Positions 8,430 to 17,225 are shown, counted from the stretch's first letter. The stretch is DNA of 64,000 bases from Homoserinimonas sp044769865 (GCF_044769865.1 NZ_JBIZWA010000002.1:186001-250000); one strand, 5' to 3'. The notes: generated by a model from the sequence alone, not told the origin. Numbers and translations: made by a program.

Positions 8430-9703
8430 GCCGACACCGCGGTGACCGCCTGACCGCGGCGGGGGATGCGGTCGCCTACCAGCGCGAGTGGTTCCGCGGG
8501 CTGCAGGAGCACGTGGCGAACGGGGGGCGCTTCGCGCTCGTGAACGCCGACACCCCGCACGAACTCCTTCGTGCCTTCGACATCCCCTATGTCGTCAACC
8601 AGTGGTGGTCATCCATCGCCGCCTCGAGGTCTGGCGCGCAGCGCTACCTCGACCTTGTCGCTGAGCGCGGGCTGCCGCGTGACTCCGAGCAGTACAACGC
8701 GATCGGCCTCGGTTCGGTCTTCGACAGCGACCCCGCAACGGCGCCTTGGGGTGGCCTTCCTCGACCGTTCCTCGTGCTGGGCGACATCACGGGTGACGTC
8801 ACGCGCAAGGTGTTCGATGTGTGGGGGGAGCAGGAGGGCATTACCTTCTTTCCCCTCGAGAACTCGGCGGAGCCGGAGATGGACGGCGAATGGTGGGATG
8901 CCCTCCCGCACGACTGGGAGCGCCTGACCGGCTCACATCGCATCGACCTCATGGTCGACGAGCTCCGCGAGCTCATCGTGTTCCTCGAGGAGGAGACCGG
9001 CACGAGGTTCGACCCGTCACGGCTCGCGGAGATCATGGCGCTCGGCAACGAGCAGGCGGAGTGGAATCGCCGCACGCGTGACCTCCTCGCGAGCGCCGTG
9101 CCGTGCCCCGTGAGCGTCAACGACAGCATCTCTTCAGTCATGGTGCCGCAGTGGCATCGGGGCACGGAGTGGGGGCGGGACGCCGCCGAACAGCTCTACC
9201 GGGAGGTGGAGGCGCGGGTAGAGAGCGGCAGCGCACTCGCGAACCCCGAGCGTGCGAGGCTCATGTGGGTGGGCCGCGGGCTCTGGTTCGACCTCGGCTT
9301 CTACCGGCACTTCGAGCAGGAGTACGGTGCGGTGTTCGTGTGGTCGATGTACCTCGCGATCGCGGCCGACGGCTATCTTCGCTACGGAGACGACCCACTC
9401 CGTGCCCTTGCTGCCCGCTTCGTCGGCTTCCACGAGCACCTCTACGTGCCGCCCATGTCAGCCGAGTGGTACGTGCACCAGGCGCGCCAACACGGCGTCG
9501 ACGGCGTCGTGCATCTTGTGTCGGATGACCCGCGCGGCAACTGGGCGACCACCCGCGCCCTCGAGGCGGCGGGCATCCCCGTGATCGAGGTGCATGCCGA
9601 CAATGCTGACGACAGTTCCTATGATGTCGACGAGTTCAGGGGTCGCGTTGCGACGTGGCTCACGAAATCGGTGCTGTCCTCGGATAACGTGGAGCAGTCA
9701 TGA
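8426..9703 (+). CDS. 2-hydroxyacyl-CoA dehydratase/benzoyl-CoA reductase-like subunit B, no cluster cysteines
   Basis: Second subunit of the HgdAB/BcrBC-like pair, 425 residues, starting in the ATGA that ends subunit A. Family blocks include HELLRAFDIPYVVNQWW, LPRPFLVLGDITGD, GVDGVVHLVSDDPRGNW and AAGIPVIEVHADNADDSSYD, which matches the usual GIPVLEFDGDYADPR ending. At the places where the family has cluster cysteines I read Glu88 (usual LCSY), Thr122/Gly123 (usual ICD) and an Asp in SDDP (usual SCKP). The only cysteine is in SAVPCPVSVND. So no [4Fe-4S] ligand set remains. An HgdC-type activator ATPase is absent from the window. It probably forms a heterodimer with subunit A that handles a CoA thioester by other chemistry. 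Confidence 0.78.
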   Translation: MSRHRGDRLTAAGDAVAYQREWFRGLQEHVANGGRFALVNADTPHELLRAFDIPYVVNQWWSSIAASRSGAQRYLDLVAERGLPRDSEQYNAIGLGSVFDSDPATAPWGGLPRPFLVLGDITGDVTRKVFDVWGEQEGITFFPLENSAEPEMDGEWWDALPHDWERLTGSHRIDLMVDELRELIVFLEEETGTRFDPSRLAEIMALGNEQAEWNRRTRDLLASAVPCPVSVNDSISSVMVPQWHRGTEWGRDAAEQLYREVEARVESGSALANPERARLMWVGRGLWFDLGFYRHFEQEYGAVFVWSMYLAIAADGYLRYGDDPLRALAARFVGFHEHLYVPPMSAEWYVHQARQHGVDGVVHLVSDDPRGNWATTRALEAAGIPVIEVHADNADDSSYDVDEFRGRVATWLTKSVLSSDNVEQS

Positions 9704-10632
9704 CCACGCCGACGAGGGGCGAATCGAGGATGGACTTCCTCCCAAGCGGGCCCCACCTGCCCCGTTCCACGACGGGCCGCGAGCCGCAGTACCTCATTGT
9801 CACGCTGCTCGGCGACTACTGGTTTGGCCGGCGCGAGAAGATCCCGTCCTCTGCACTCGTCGATCTCCTCGCCGAGTTCGACGTCACCGAGAGCAGCGCG
9901 CGTCAGGCCATGCGTCGCTTGACGAACCGCCGGATGCTCGAGCAGTCGAAGTCTGGACGCACCACGTATTACGGCATCCCGGAGCAGATGACGGAGTCGA
10001 CCGCGGCGAGGCGCAGCCGCGTGCTGCGCTTCGGCCTCGAGTTCACCGATTGGGACGGGCAGTGGACCATCGTGTCATTCTCGATCCCCGAGAAGGCCAG
10101 GGACGTGCGCAGGTTGTTGCGCAACGGCCTGCGTGACCTCAAGTTCGGGCTGCTCAACGATGCGATCTGGGTCTCCCCACATCACAGGACCGAGCAGGCG
10201 CTCGCGCTCCTGGAACAACTTGATGTCGCGGATGCGAGTGTCATGCGGGGCGAGATCCTGCCGCGACCCGGCCGCGATCTCTCGTTCGTCGATGTCTTCG
10301 ACCTGCGCGAACTCGAGGCGGACTACCGCGACTTCATCGCAAGGCACGAGCCCATGATCGAGGCCGTCGTCGCGGGCCGGATCGCCCCCAGCGAGGCGCT
10401 CGTGCTGCGCACCGAGGTCATGAGCGAGTGGCTGCAGTTCCGACAGGTCGACCCGAGCCTGCCCGCCGAGCTCCTGCCGGAGGACTGGCCGCGTCGTCGC
10501 GCCCGCGAGGTCGCCTACCGCATCTACGATGAGCTGGGCACGACGGCTGAGGGCCGCTTCCGGCAGATCATCGGCAATGTCGACCGCGACCTCGCCCAGC
10601 TGGCCTCGCACCACACCTCGCGCGACGCCTAG
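9700..10632 (+). CDS. PaaX-family transcriptional regulator
   Basis: DNA-binding regulator of the PaaX family, whose known members respond to aryl-acyl-CoA thioesters such as phenylacetyl-CoA. The 310-residue product has an N-terminal winged helix (LIVTLLGDYWFGRR...ESSARQAMRRLTNRRML, about 35-90) and the PaaX core WTIVSFSIPEKARDVRRLLR with FGLLNDAIWVSP. It begins in the ATGA overlap with subunit B, making it the last gene of the plus-strand operon. The likely effector is a CoA ester made by that operon, by analogy to PaaX. Its stop codon shares the CTAG at 10629-10632 with the convergent P450 gene. Confidence 0.88.
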   Translation: MTTPTRGESRMDFLPSGPHLPRSTTGREPQYLIVTLLGDYWFGRREKIPSSALVDLLAEFDVTESSARQAMRRLTNRRMLEQSKSGRTTYYGIPEQMTESTAARRSRVLRFGLEFTDWDGQWTIVSFSIPEKARDVRRLLRNGLRDLKFGLLNDAIWVSPHHRTEQALALLEQLDVADASVMRGEILPRPGRDLSFVDVFDLRELEADYRDFIARHEPMIEAVVAGRIAPSEALVLRTEVMSEWLQFRQVDPSLPAELLPEDWPRRRAREVAYRIYDELGTTAEGRFRQIIGNVDRDLAQLASHHTSRDA

Positions 10633-11837
10633 GCGGCCGTCACGCGCAGGGGCACACCCTGGGCGCCGACCTCGGGCATCCGTGTCGTCTCGATCTCGCC
10701 CGCGAGCTCGATGCTGCTCGTGCGTCGGAGGAGTTCCTCGAGGGCGATGCGCAGGCTGAGCCTCGCAAGGGACATGCCGACGCAGCGGTGGCGTCCGCGC
10801 CCAAATCCCAGGTGCTTCATGATGTTGGGCCGGTCGAGGATGAACTCGTCGGGGCGTTCGAACACTCGCTCGTCGCGATTCGCGGATGCGTAGACGAGCG
10901 TCACAGGTTCGTCGGGATTGATCGTGCGGCCATGGAGAGTGACCGGTTCGGCCACTGTGCGCGCGAAGCCGCGGTAGGGGGTGTAGAGACGCACGAACTC
11001 TTCGACCGCGGCGGGGAGCAGCTGGGGGTTCTCGCGGAGCTGCTGCTGGAGTTCGGGGTCGCGTGCCAGGTGCACGCAGATGCCGCCGAGAAGAATGGGC
11101 GGAGCCACCATGCCGACGACGAGGGACTGGCGCAGGGCGCCGACCACGAGCTCCTCGCTGAGTGGGGCACCCTCGTATTCCTCAGAGAGCAGCGAGCTGG
11201 CGGGATCGGTCTCGACGGGCCGTGGGTTCGCCTTGCGATCGGCGACGAGGGCGCGGGCCATGTCGTACATCTCGTTGCTGCGTTCGGTGACGAGTTCTCC
11301 GTCCTGTCGCCGCCAGGCATCCACCCACTCGGATGCCGTCGATGCAAGTCGGTAGACGTCGTCATGGTCGAGATTGAGCCACTCTGCTGCGGTGAAGGCA
11401 GGGTAGATCGTGCCGAAGCCCTGGCAGATGTCGCTCGTGCCGGCCTCGATGAACGGCGTGATCTCGCGGGCGGCGTGTTCCTGCAACTTGGCCTCGATCC
11501 GTTCGAGGCGGGAGTGGTGCAGGGTGCGGTCGAGCGCACGGCGAAAGGGGGAGTGCGCCGGTGCGTCGAAGTTGAGGGGCGGGCGGCGAATGCCTCGGGG
11601 ATCGCTCGGCACGACCGCGCGCACGGATGAGATGTAGAGGTCGGAATCCTTTGCCGCCGCCTCAACGTCAGCGAAGCGCGTGAGGGCCCAGAAGCCACCG
11701 TAGGCATTCGAGCGGGCGACGGGATGTTCATCCCGGAGCTGTCGATACATCGCGTGGGGACTGTCGAAGGTCTCGGGCGCGCCAGCGTCGAAGTCGTCCG
11801 GGATGGGGCTGCCGTTGGGAGAAGTCGTGATGCTCAT
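10629..11837 (-). CDS. Cytochrome P450 lacking the I-helix acid-alcohol pair (1)
   Basis: Soluble bacterial P450 of 402 residues. The heme loop FGRGRHRC carries the proximal ligand Cys352, and the K-helix ExxR is E280-F-V-R283. In the I helix, where P450cam has GGLDT with Asp251-Thr252, this protein has GMVAP, placing Val244-Ala245 at those positions, so the usual proton-delivery pair is missing. It is the distal gene of a five-gene minus-strand operon, 35 bases after the second P450, with AAAGGA before the ATG. No ferredoxin or ferredoxin reductase gene is nearby. Substrate unknown; the paralogue upstream shares the same anomaly. Its stop overlaps the paaX-like gene tail to tail. Confidence 0.92.
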   Translation of the reverse strand: MSITTSPNGSPIPDDFDAGAPETFDSPHAMYRQLRDEHPVARSNAYGGFWALTRFADVEAAAKDSDLYISSVRAVVPSDPRGIRRPPLNFDAPAHSPFRRALDRTLHHSRLERIEAKLQEHAAREITPFIEAGTSDICQGFGTIYPAFTAAEWLNLDHDDVYRLASTASEWVDAWRRQDGELVTERSNEMYDMARALVADRKANPRPVETDPASSLLSEEYEGAPLSEELVVGALRQSLVVGMVAPPILLGGICVHLARDPELQQQLRENPQLLPAAVEEFVRLYTPYRGFARTVAEPVTLHGRTINPDEPVTLVYASANRDERVFERPDEFILDRPNIMKHLGFGRGRHRCVGMSLARLSLRIALEELLRRTSSIELAGEIETTRMPEVGAQGVPLRVTAA

Positions 11838-11872
11838 GGAGTTCCTTTGCTGGCGAGAGGGAGCGGCGCGGC

Positions 11873-13084
11873 CTACGCCCGCACGAAGTCGAGCGGCACA
11901 GACCGTGTGCCCCACTCCGCCCAGATCGCCATCTCGGGATCCCCGGCCGCCGTGAAGCTCGCGCTGCGAGCGAGGGCCTCCTCGAGCGTGATGACCATCA
12001 TCATTCGGGCAAGGGGCGCGCCCGGGCAGCTGTGCGTGCCGCGGCCGAAGGAGATGTGCTTGGCGATGTTGGGCCGGTTCAGCACGAACTTCTCCCCGTC
12101 GGGAAAGACGCTCTCGTCGCGGTTGGCCGAGGTGTAGACGAGCGCGATGGGGTCGTCCTTGCGGATCAGCTGCCCCTCGAGCACGACGTCTTCGCGGGCC
12201 GTGCGGGCCATGCCGCGGTAGGGCGAGTAGAGGCGCAGGAACTCCTCGACCGCCGCGGGGATGAGCGTGGGGTCACGTCGAAGCTGCTCCTGCAGTTCGG
12301 GGTCGCGGGCGAGATGCACGAACATGTTGCCGATGAAGACGCTCGGGGCGACCATGCCCGTCACGATGAGCTGGCGCACGGTGCCGAGCACCATCGCCTC
12401 CGGCAGCGGCTCGCCGTCGGGACGGGCGGCCAGGAGCGCCGCGGTGAGGTCTACTTCGGGGTCGTAGCCGCCGGCCTTGCGCTCGTCGATGATGCCCTGG
12501 GCGATCTCGTAGAGCCTTCCGCTCAGGCTCTTAACCACATCGTGGTTGAGCACCTGGATCGCGTCGACGTAGGTGCCCGTCACCGACTTGATGGTCTGCG
12601 AGGTCTCGACGTCGAGATTGAAGAAGTCGGCGAAGACGTAGGCGGGGAACTTGTGGGCGTACTGGGCACAGACATCCGCCCAGCCGGCATCGATGAGCGG
12701 GTCGAGGAGCGCCACGGCGGATGCCCGCACCTTCGGCTCGAGGGCACGCATCTTCGGCGGCGTGAAGGCCTTGTTGATGATGCGGCGGTAGTCGGTGTGC
12801 TCCGGCGGGTCGAGGTGCAGGGGAGGGCGCACGCCCGTGAAGGCGAACTTGGGCACGGCGTTCTGCTTGGAGGTCGTGAAGTGTTCGATGTCGGTGATGA
12901 CGTTGAGCACCGCGTCGTAGCTGAGGGCGGCCCAGAAGCCGTCGTACTCCTGGCTGCGAGCGACCGGATGCTTCGGCCGCAGTTCATTGAACTCCTCGTG
13001 CGCACTCGTGAATGTCTCGGCCGGACGCACCGGGTCGAAGTCGTGGGCACCGCGCCGTTCGTCGGTCGTGCTTGCGTCGATCAT
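11873..13084 (-). CDS. Cytochrome P450 lacking the I-helix acid-alcohol pair (2)
   Basis: Second P450 of the pair, 403 residues. The heme loop FGRGTHSCPG gives Cys353; ExxR is E281-F-L-R284; the PPLHLDPPEHTDYRR block is typical of class I bacterial P450s. The I helix reads TGMVAPS, so Val245-Ala246 occupy the Asp-Thr positions, as in the neighbouring P450. A strong AAGGAGG site precedes the ATG. Both enzymes share the YxPYRG(F/M)ART segment and the same I-helix change, so they probably arose by duplication and may act on successive intermediates. The gene follows the lipoprotein gene of an ABC importer across a 72-base gap holding a strong hairpin. Confidence 0.93.
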   Translation of the reverse strand: MIDASTTDERRGAHDFDPVRPAETFTSAHEEFNELRPKHPVARSQEYDGFWAALSYDAVLNVITDIEHFTTSKQNAVPKFAFTGVRPPLHLDPPEHTDYRRIINKAFTPPKMRALEPKVRASAVALLDPLIDAGWADVCAQYAHKFPAYVFADFFNLDVETSQTIKSVTGTYVDAIQVLNHDVVKSLSGRLYEIAQGIIDERKAGGYDPEVDLTAALLAARPDGEPLPEAMVLGTVRQLIVTGMVAPSVFIGNMFVHLARDPELQEQLRRDPTLIPAAVEEFLRLYSPYRGMARTAREDVVLEGQLIRKDDPIALVYTSANRDESVFPDGEKFVLNRPNIAKHISFGRGTHSCPGAPLARMMMVITLEEALARSASFTAAGDPEMAIWAEWGTRSVPLDFVRA

Positions 13085-13118
13085 GGGTCCTCCTTGTGCT
13101 GCTGCTGCCGGGGCGAGG

Positions 13119-13152
13119 ATGACGGCGCCCGGCCTGGCCCGGGCGCCGTCAT
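13119..13152 (-). repeat. Perfect 14-bp hairpin between binding-protein and P450 genes
   Basis: ATGACGGCGCCCGG (13119-13132), six-base loop, CCGGGCGCCGTCAT (13139-13152). It starts five bases beyond the binding-protein stop codon in the minus-strand operon. No T-run follows on the minus strand. It may stabilise the importer mRNA, act as a partial terminator that lowers P450 expression, or be a bare-stem terminator separating the two P450s from the importer. Confidence 0.7.
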
Positions 13153-13156
13153 GCGA

Positions 13157-14188
13157 TCAGTTCGCGCCGAGCAGTTCGTTGATCTTCGCCTTGGTCTCGT
13201 CATTGACGGGGCCGGGCGAGACCCAGCCGTCGACCATGTTGAGACCGAAGGGTGAGCCGTCGCCGGTCTCTTCGGCGAGCACCTCGCTGCCCTCCTGCGA
13301 GAGAAGGAAGTGCGCGAAGAGCTTCGCGGCGTTGGGGCTCGGACTCTCCGCCGAGAGGGCGATGCCGATCTCGGGTCCCGTCGTGGGGCCGAGCAGTGCT
13401 GCCTCGACGGGAGCGCCCTCCTTCTTGAGGGTGTTGACGATTGCGAGCACGCCGGGGTGGGCGAGGTCGCCCTCGCCTGCAGCGACACCCTGCGTCGTCA
13501 CGACGGCGCTGTTCATCCACGTCGGCTCGTTCTTGGCCACGTCGCGCAGGAAGTCCTCGCCGAACTCGTCCACCATGAGCGACCAGAACGTCAGGTTCGC
13601 GGGCGAGGTGTCTGGCGCGGCGAAGAGCAGCTTGCCCTTGTACTTGGGGTCGGCGTACTCCTCCCAGCTCGTCGGCTCCTCCTCGACCGCGTCGGTGTTG
13701 TAGACGAGGCGCGTGGGCACGAGGCTCACGATCGCCGCACCGCCGTCGTTGCGCACGAAGTCGGCCGGGTACTCGTCGAACCCGGGGATGTCGGCATCCG
13801 CGAGGGGCGTCAGCCATCCCTTGTCGAAGCCGTCAGAGTAGAACGGCGAGTGCGTCAGCATGACGACATCGGCGACCGTCGCGCCCGCCTCGGCCTCTGC
13901 CGAGTAGCGCTGCTGCAGGTCGGCCGAGACGAGTCGCTGCACGCTGACGTCGACGCCGTACTTGTCGGTGAACGCCTGGGCGACCGCCCGCATGGGCCCC
14001 TCATCGATGATGCTGTAGAGGGTCATCTCGCCCTCTTCCGTCGCTGCGTCGATGAGTTCCTGGAGTGCGGGATCGTCGACGGTCACGTCGGGCGCCGTGG
14101 TGCCGCCCCCTCCGCCGCCGCCACTACAACCTGTCATGGCGAGGGCTGCCACGAGCCCTGCCGCGAGTGCTGCGTTGCGAATCTTCAT
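13157..14188 (-). CDS. ABC transporter substrate-binding lipoprotein (family 1, Fe3+/organic-anion type)
   Basis: Extracytoplasmic binding protein, 343 residues, with signal peptide and lipobox AMTGC (Cys21) followed by an unusual run of seven glycines that probably forms a flexible linker. The mature protein has the family-1 pattern seen in Fe3+, thiamine, putrescine and phosphonate systems: LYSIIDEGPMRAVAQAF, VVMLTHSPFYSDGF, VYNTDAVEEEPTSWEEYADPKYKGK, and ANLTFWSLMVDEFG. AAGGAGG lies just before the ATG. The ligand cannot be assigned; iron(III) is the commonest automatic label, but linkage to two P450s allows an organic substrate. It follows the fused permease gene in the same operon. Confidence 0.82.
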   Translation of the reverse strand: MKIRNAALAAGLVAALAMTGCSGGGGGGGTTAPDVTVDDPALQELIDAATEEGEMTLYSIIDEGPMRAVAQAFTDKYGVDVSVQRLVSADLQQRYSAEAEAGATVADVVMLTHSPFYSDGFDKGWLTPLADADIPGFDEYPADFVRNDGGAAIVSLVPTRLVYNTDAVEEEPTSWEEYADPKYKGKLLFAAPDTSPANLTFWSLMVDEFGEDFLRDVAKNEPTWMNSAVVTTQGVAAGEGDLAHPGVLAIVNTLKKEGAPVEAALLGPTTGPEIGIALSAESPSPNAAKLFAHFLLSQEGSEVLAEETGDGSPFGLNMVDGWVSPGPVNDETKAKINELLGAN

Positions 14189-14253
14189 TGATTGCCTCCT
14201 TGCTCGGTGTTACTCGGGTGAGTGTTTCTGCGGTGGGTGGAACAGACGGACGG

Positions 14254-16005
14254 CTAGCCGATCTTGGCCGTGATGCCGAAGCGGGACTTGCGGCGTGCGT
14301 AGACCATCACGACAACGAGCACGGTCGCGGTGATGAGCACGAGCACGGTCGAGAGAGCGGCGAGCAGCGCATAGGAGCCGCCGTTGAACACCTCGAGGAT
14401 CCTGAACCCGACGACGGGGTTGCCCGTGCCGGCGAGGATCGCCGACGCCGTCAGGTCACCCACCATCCGGATGAAGAGCAGTGCCCACCCCGCGACGAGG
14501 CCCGGCACCATGAGCGGCAGGTAGACCTTCACGAAGGTGCGAAGGGGCGAGGCGCCAGAGATAGCGGATGCCTCGGGCAGTTCCTTGCCGACACTGCTGA
14601 CCGCCGCATCCGCCGCGATGGATGCCTGGGGTAGGTAGAGGGCGATGTAGCCGATCAGGAGGATGGCCAGCGTGCCCCCGAGGCCGAACGGTGGCCCAGC
14701 GAGCAGGAGCAGGATGCCGACGGCGATGACCATGTTGGAGACGGCGGCCGGCATCTTGATGCCGAGGTCGAGCGCCTGCGCGAACCCGGTTCGCTTGCGC
14801 GCGACGTAGAGGGCGACGAGCGCTGCCGCGATGATGCCGATGAGCCCGCCCACGACGCCGAGTCCGAGACTGTTGGCGAGTGCCTCCCGCGTGATGCGGT
14901 CGTCGATCACGGCCGCCTGGAGCGCCCGCAGGGAGAGGCTGTCCCATCCGATCTTCGGCGTCCAGTAGCCGTTGAGCGAGACGATGACGAGCGCGAACAT
15001 CGGCAGCAGCGTCGAACCGGCGACGTAGAGGAGCATGAGCCCGCGGAGCGGCCACTTCCACACACCGAGGTTCGTGGGGTTCGAGCGGGCCCCCTTGCCC
15101 GTGAGGGTCGCGTAGCGCCCCTTGCGCAGGATGCGCACCTGCAGCGCGTAGGCGAGGCCGACGAAGAGCACGATGAAGGCACTGAGGCCGACCGCGACAT
15201 CCGTCTCCGGGGGATAGGTGAAGGTCAGCAGCTGCACGATGCGCACCGAGAGCACGTCGATGCCGGCGGGTGTTCCGATGATCGAGGGGATCGAGAACAT
15301 GCCGAAGCCGAACCAGATGCTCAGGAGGAGGCCCGCACCGATGCCGGGGGCGATCGCGGGGAGCGTGACCTTGACGAGCGTGCGGAGGGGGCTGGCGCCG
15401 CTCAGCCGCGATGCCTCCTCAAGGCTCGTGTCGAAGCTGCGCAGGCTCGCGGCCGCGTTCATGTAGACGAAGGGCACCGCGTAGAACGCGAACACCATGA
15501 CGAGCCCGTACCAACTGTTGATGTTGAAGGGGCCGGTCTCCATCTCGATGCCGAAGATGCCGATGAAGTCACGGAACCAGGCGTTGAGCAGCCCGGCGCG
15601 GGGCGAGAGCAGCATGGTCCAGCCGACCGCTCCCGCGACGGGCGGCAGCAGGAAGGGCAGGAGGGGGAGGGCATCGCCGATGACGCCCATCCGTGCCGTC
15701 GTGCGCTCGTTCAGCCAGGCAAGGAGCACGCCGATGACGACGGCAAGGATGCTGCTGCCCGCGACGACGATGAGCGTGTTGAGGATGAGCTGCGGCAGGT
15801 CGGGGACCGCGAGCGTGCGGGCGATCGGCCCCGTCGTGAACTGCCCGTCGACCCAGAACATCCCGACGACGACGCGCCCGAGGGGAATGATGACGATCGC
15901 GATCAGGAGGAGTGCGATCGCGACAGTGACGGCGTCGAAGGGAGTCGTGCGCTTCTCGCGGAGGCGGCCGAGGCGGCTCGGCGGCTTCGTCATGGTCTGG
16001 GTCAT
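14254..16005 (-). CDS. Fused ABC transporter permease (FbpB/AfuB type)
   Basis: Integral membrane subunit of the second importer, 583 residues, made of two permease halves in one chain with about 12 membrane helices. Each half has its own ATPase-docking loop: LEEASRLSGASPLRTLVKV in the first and LPEASAISGASPLRTFVKV in the second. This duplicated layout is typical of Fe3+ and related family-1 importers. ATG 16005 overlaps the ATPase stop (ATGA); another ATG at 15993 is possible. It lies between the ATPase and the binding-protein genes, and is ordered ATPase-permease-binding protein in transcription order. Confidence 0.9.
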   Translation of the reverse strand: MTQTMTKPPSRLGRLREKRTTPFDAVTVAIALLLIAIVIIPLGRVVVGMFWVDGQFTTGPIARTLAVPDLPQLILNTLIVVAGSSILAVVIGVLLAWLNERTTARMGVIGDALPLLPFLLPPVAGAVGWTMLLSPRAGLLNAWFRDFIGIFGIEMETGPFNINSWYGLVMVFAFYAVPFVYMNAAASLRSFDTSLEEASRLSGASPLRTLVKVTLPAIAPGIGAGLLLSIWFGFGMFSIPSIIGTPAGIDVLSVRIVQLLTFTYPPETDVAVGLSAFIVLFVGLAYALQVRILRKGRYATLTGKGARSNPTNLGVWKWPLRGLMLLYVAGSTLLPMFALVIVSLNGYWTPKIGWDSLSLRALQAAVIDDRITREALANSLGLGVVGGLIGIIAAALVALYVARKRTGFAQALDLGIKMPAAVSNMVIAVGILLLLAGPPFGLGGTLAILLIGYIALYLPQASIAADAAVSSVGKELPEASAISGASPLRTFVKVYLPLMVPGLVAGWALLFIRMVGDLTASAILAGTGNPVVGFRILEVFNGGSYALLAALSTVLVLITATVLVVVMVYARRKSRFGITAKIG

Positions 16006-17225
16006 CGCGTCGCCCGAGTCGCGACCGAGCCCGTCACGAGCGGCCCACCCTCTGGATCGCTTGCGGGGAGCACCCGCACGTCGTCGGGGCGCACCGAGAC
16101 CCAGGCTGATTCTCCTGCCGCGACGTCGTCGAAGCGCGGGCTCCACAGCCTTGCCGTCATCTCGCCGTGCCGCACGAGGTACTCCGTGTGCGAGCCGACG
16201 AAGAGGGTCGCGTCGACCGTCATCTCCCAGCGGTTGACCGTCGTGGGTTCGCTCTCAGTCAGCACGCCGCGCTCCGGGCGCCAGAGTGCGACCGCCGCGT
16301 CACCCACTTCGAGGCCGGCCGAGGTGTCGGTCGAGGCGATGCGACCGTGCGGGGTGTCGATCACGAGGCCTGAGGCATCCGCTTGCGCGACGACCCCCTC
16401 GCTCTCATTGATCGCGCCGATGAAGCGTGCGACATATCGCGTGGCCGGTCGCGAGTAGATCTCCTGCGGGGTGCCAAACTGGGCGATCCGCCCCGAGTCG
16501 ACGACCGCGATTCGGGTCGCGAGTTCCATGGCCTCGGTCTGGTCGTGCGTGACGAAGAGCGCCGAGAAGCCGAGCCTGCGCTGCATCGAGACGAGTTCGA
16601 GGCGCAGTTGCTCGCGCACCTTGGCATCGACGTTGGAGAGCGGTTCGTCGAAGAGAATGACCTCGTCGTTGCTCACGAGGGCGCGCGCGAGTGCCACGCG
16701 CTGCTGCTGGCCACCGCTCATCTGCCCGGGGTACTGGCGCTCCAGTTCCGGAATGCCGACCTGCGTCAGGGCCGTGCGCACCCGCTGGGCGACCTCGTCC
16801 TTGCTGAGGCGCACACCTTTGCGGCTCGCGAGCGGGTAGGCCACATTCTTGAAGACGGTCATGTGCGGCCAGAGGGCATAGGACTGGAAGATCATGCTGA
16901 TGCCGCGGCGCTCCGGCGGTGCCGCGATGCCTCGGGAGGAGTCATAGAGTGTGCGTCCCGCAATCTCGATCGTGCCCTCATCCGGCGTCTCCAACCCTGC
17001 GATCGTGCGGAGCAGCGTCGTCTTTCCGCAACCGCTCGGGCCCAGCAGCACGATGAACTCGCCTGGGTCGACGTCGAAGCTCACGTCGTTTATGGCGAGC
17101 ACCTCGCTACCGTCCTCGCGGCGGAATCGCTTGCGGAGTGCCGTGACGCGCACGGCGGGTGCCGGGATGGTCGCCGCGTTGGCGCGCGTTGCCGGGGCGT
17201 TGGTCGCTGCGGTGCTGAGCGGCAT
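16002..17225 (-). CDS. ABC transporter ATP-binding protein (FbpC/PotA type)
   Basis: Cytoplasmic ATPase of the second importer, 407 residues. Walker A is GPSGCGKTT, Q-loop MIFQSYALWPHM, signature MSGGQQQRVALARAL, Walker B ILFDEPLSNVDAKVRE, and H-loop FVTHDQTEAMEL. The C-terminal third (from about residue 270) is a TOBE-type regulatory domain as in FbpC, PotA and MalK. I chose ATG 17225 because GGAG stands about 9 bases upstream; an 18-codon extension to 17279 has no homology. It is the first gene of the minus-strand operon that ends with two P450s. Confidence 0.9.
   Translation of the reverse strand: MPLSTAATNAPATRANAATIPAPAVRVTALRKRFRREDGSEVLAINDVSFDVDPGEFIVLLGPSGCGKTTLLRTIAGLETPDEGTIEIAGRTLYDSSRGIAAPPERRGISMIFQSYALWPHMTVFKNVAYPLASRKGVRLSKDEVAQRVRTALTQVGIPELERQYPGQMSGGQQQRVALARALVSNDEVILFDEPLSNVDAKVREQLRLELVSMQRRLGFSALFVTHDQTEAMELATRIAVVDSGRIAQFGTPQEIYSRPATRYVARFIGAINESEGVVAQADASGLVIDTPHGRIASTDTSAGLEVGDAAVALWRPERGVLTESEPTTVNRWEMTVDATLFVGSHTEYLVRHGEMTARLWSPRFDDVAAGESAWVSVRPDDVRVLPASDPEGGPLVTGSVATRATR

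Noticed and set aside
9700..17225. Reading the second ABC importer simply as iron uptake for heme synthesis
   Set aside because: Family-1 binding proteins with fused permeases also carry organic ligands, and the operon ends in P450 genes; sequence alone does not show iron specificity.
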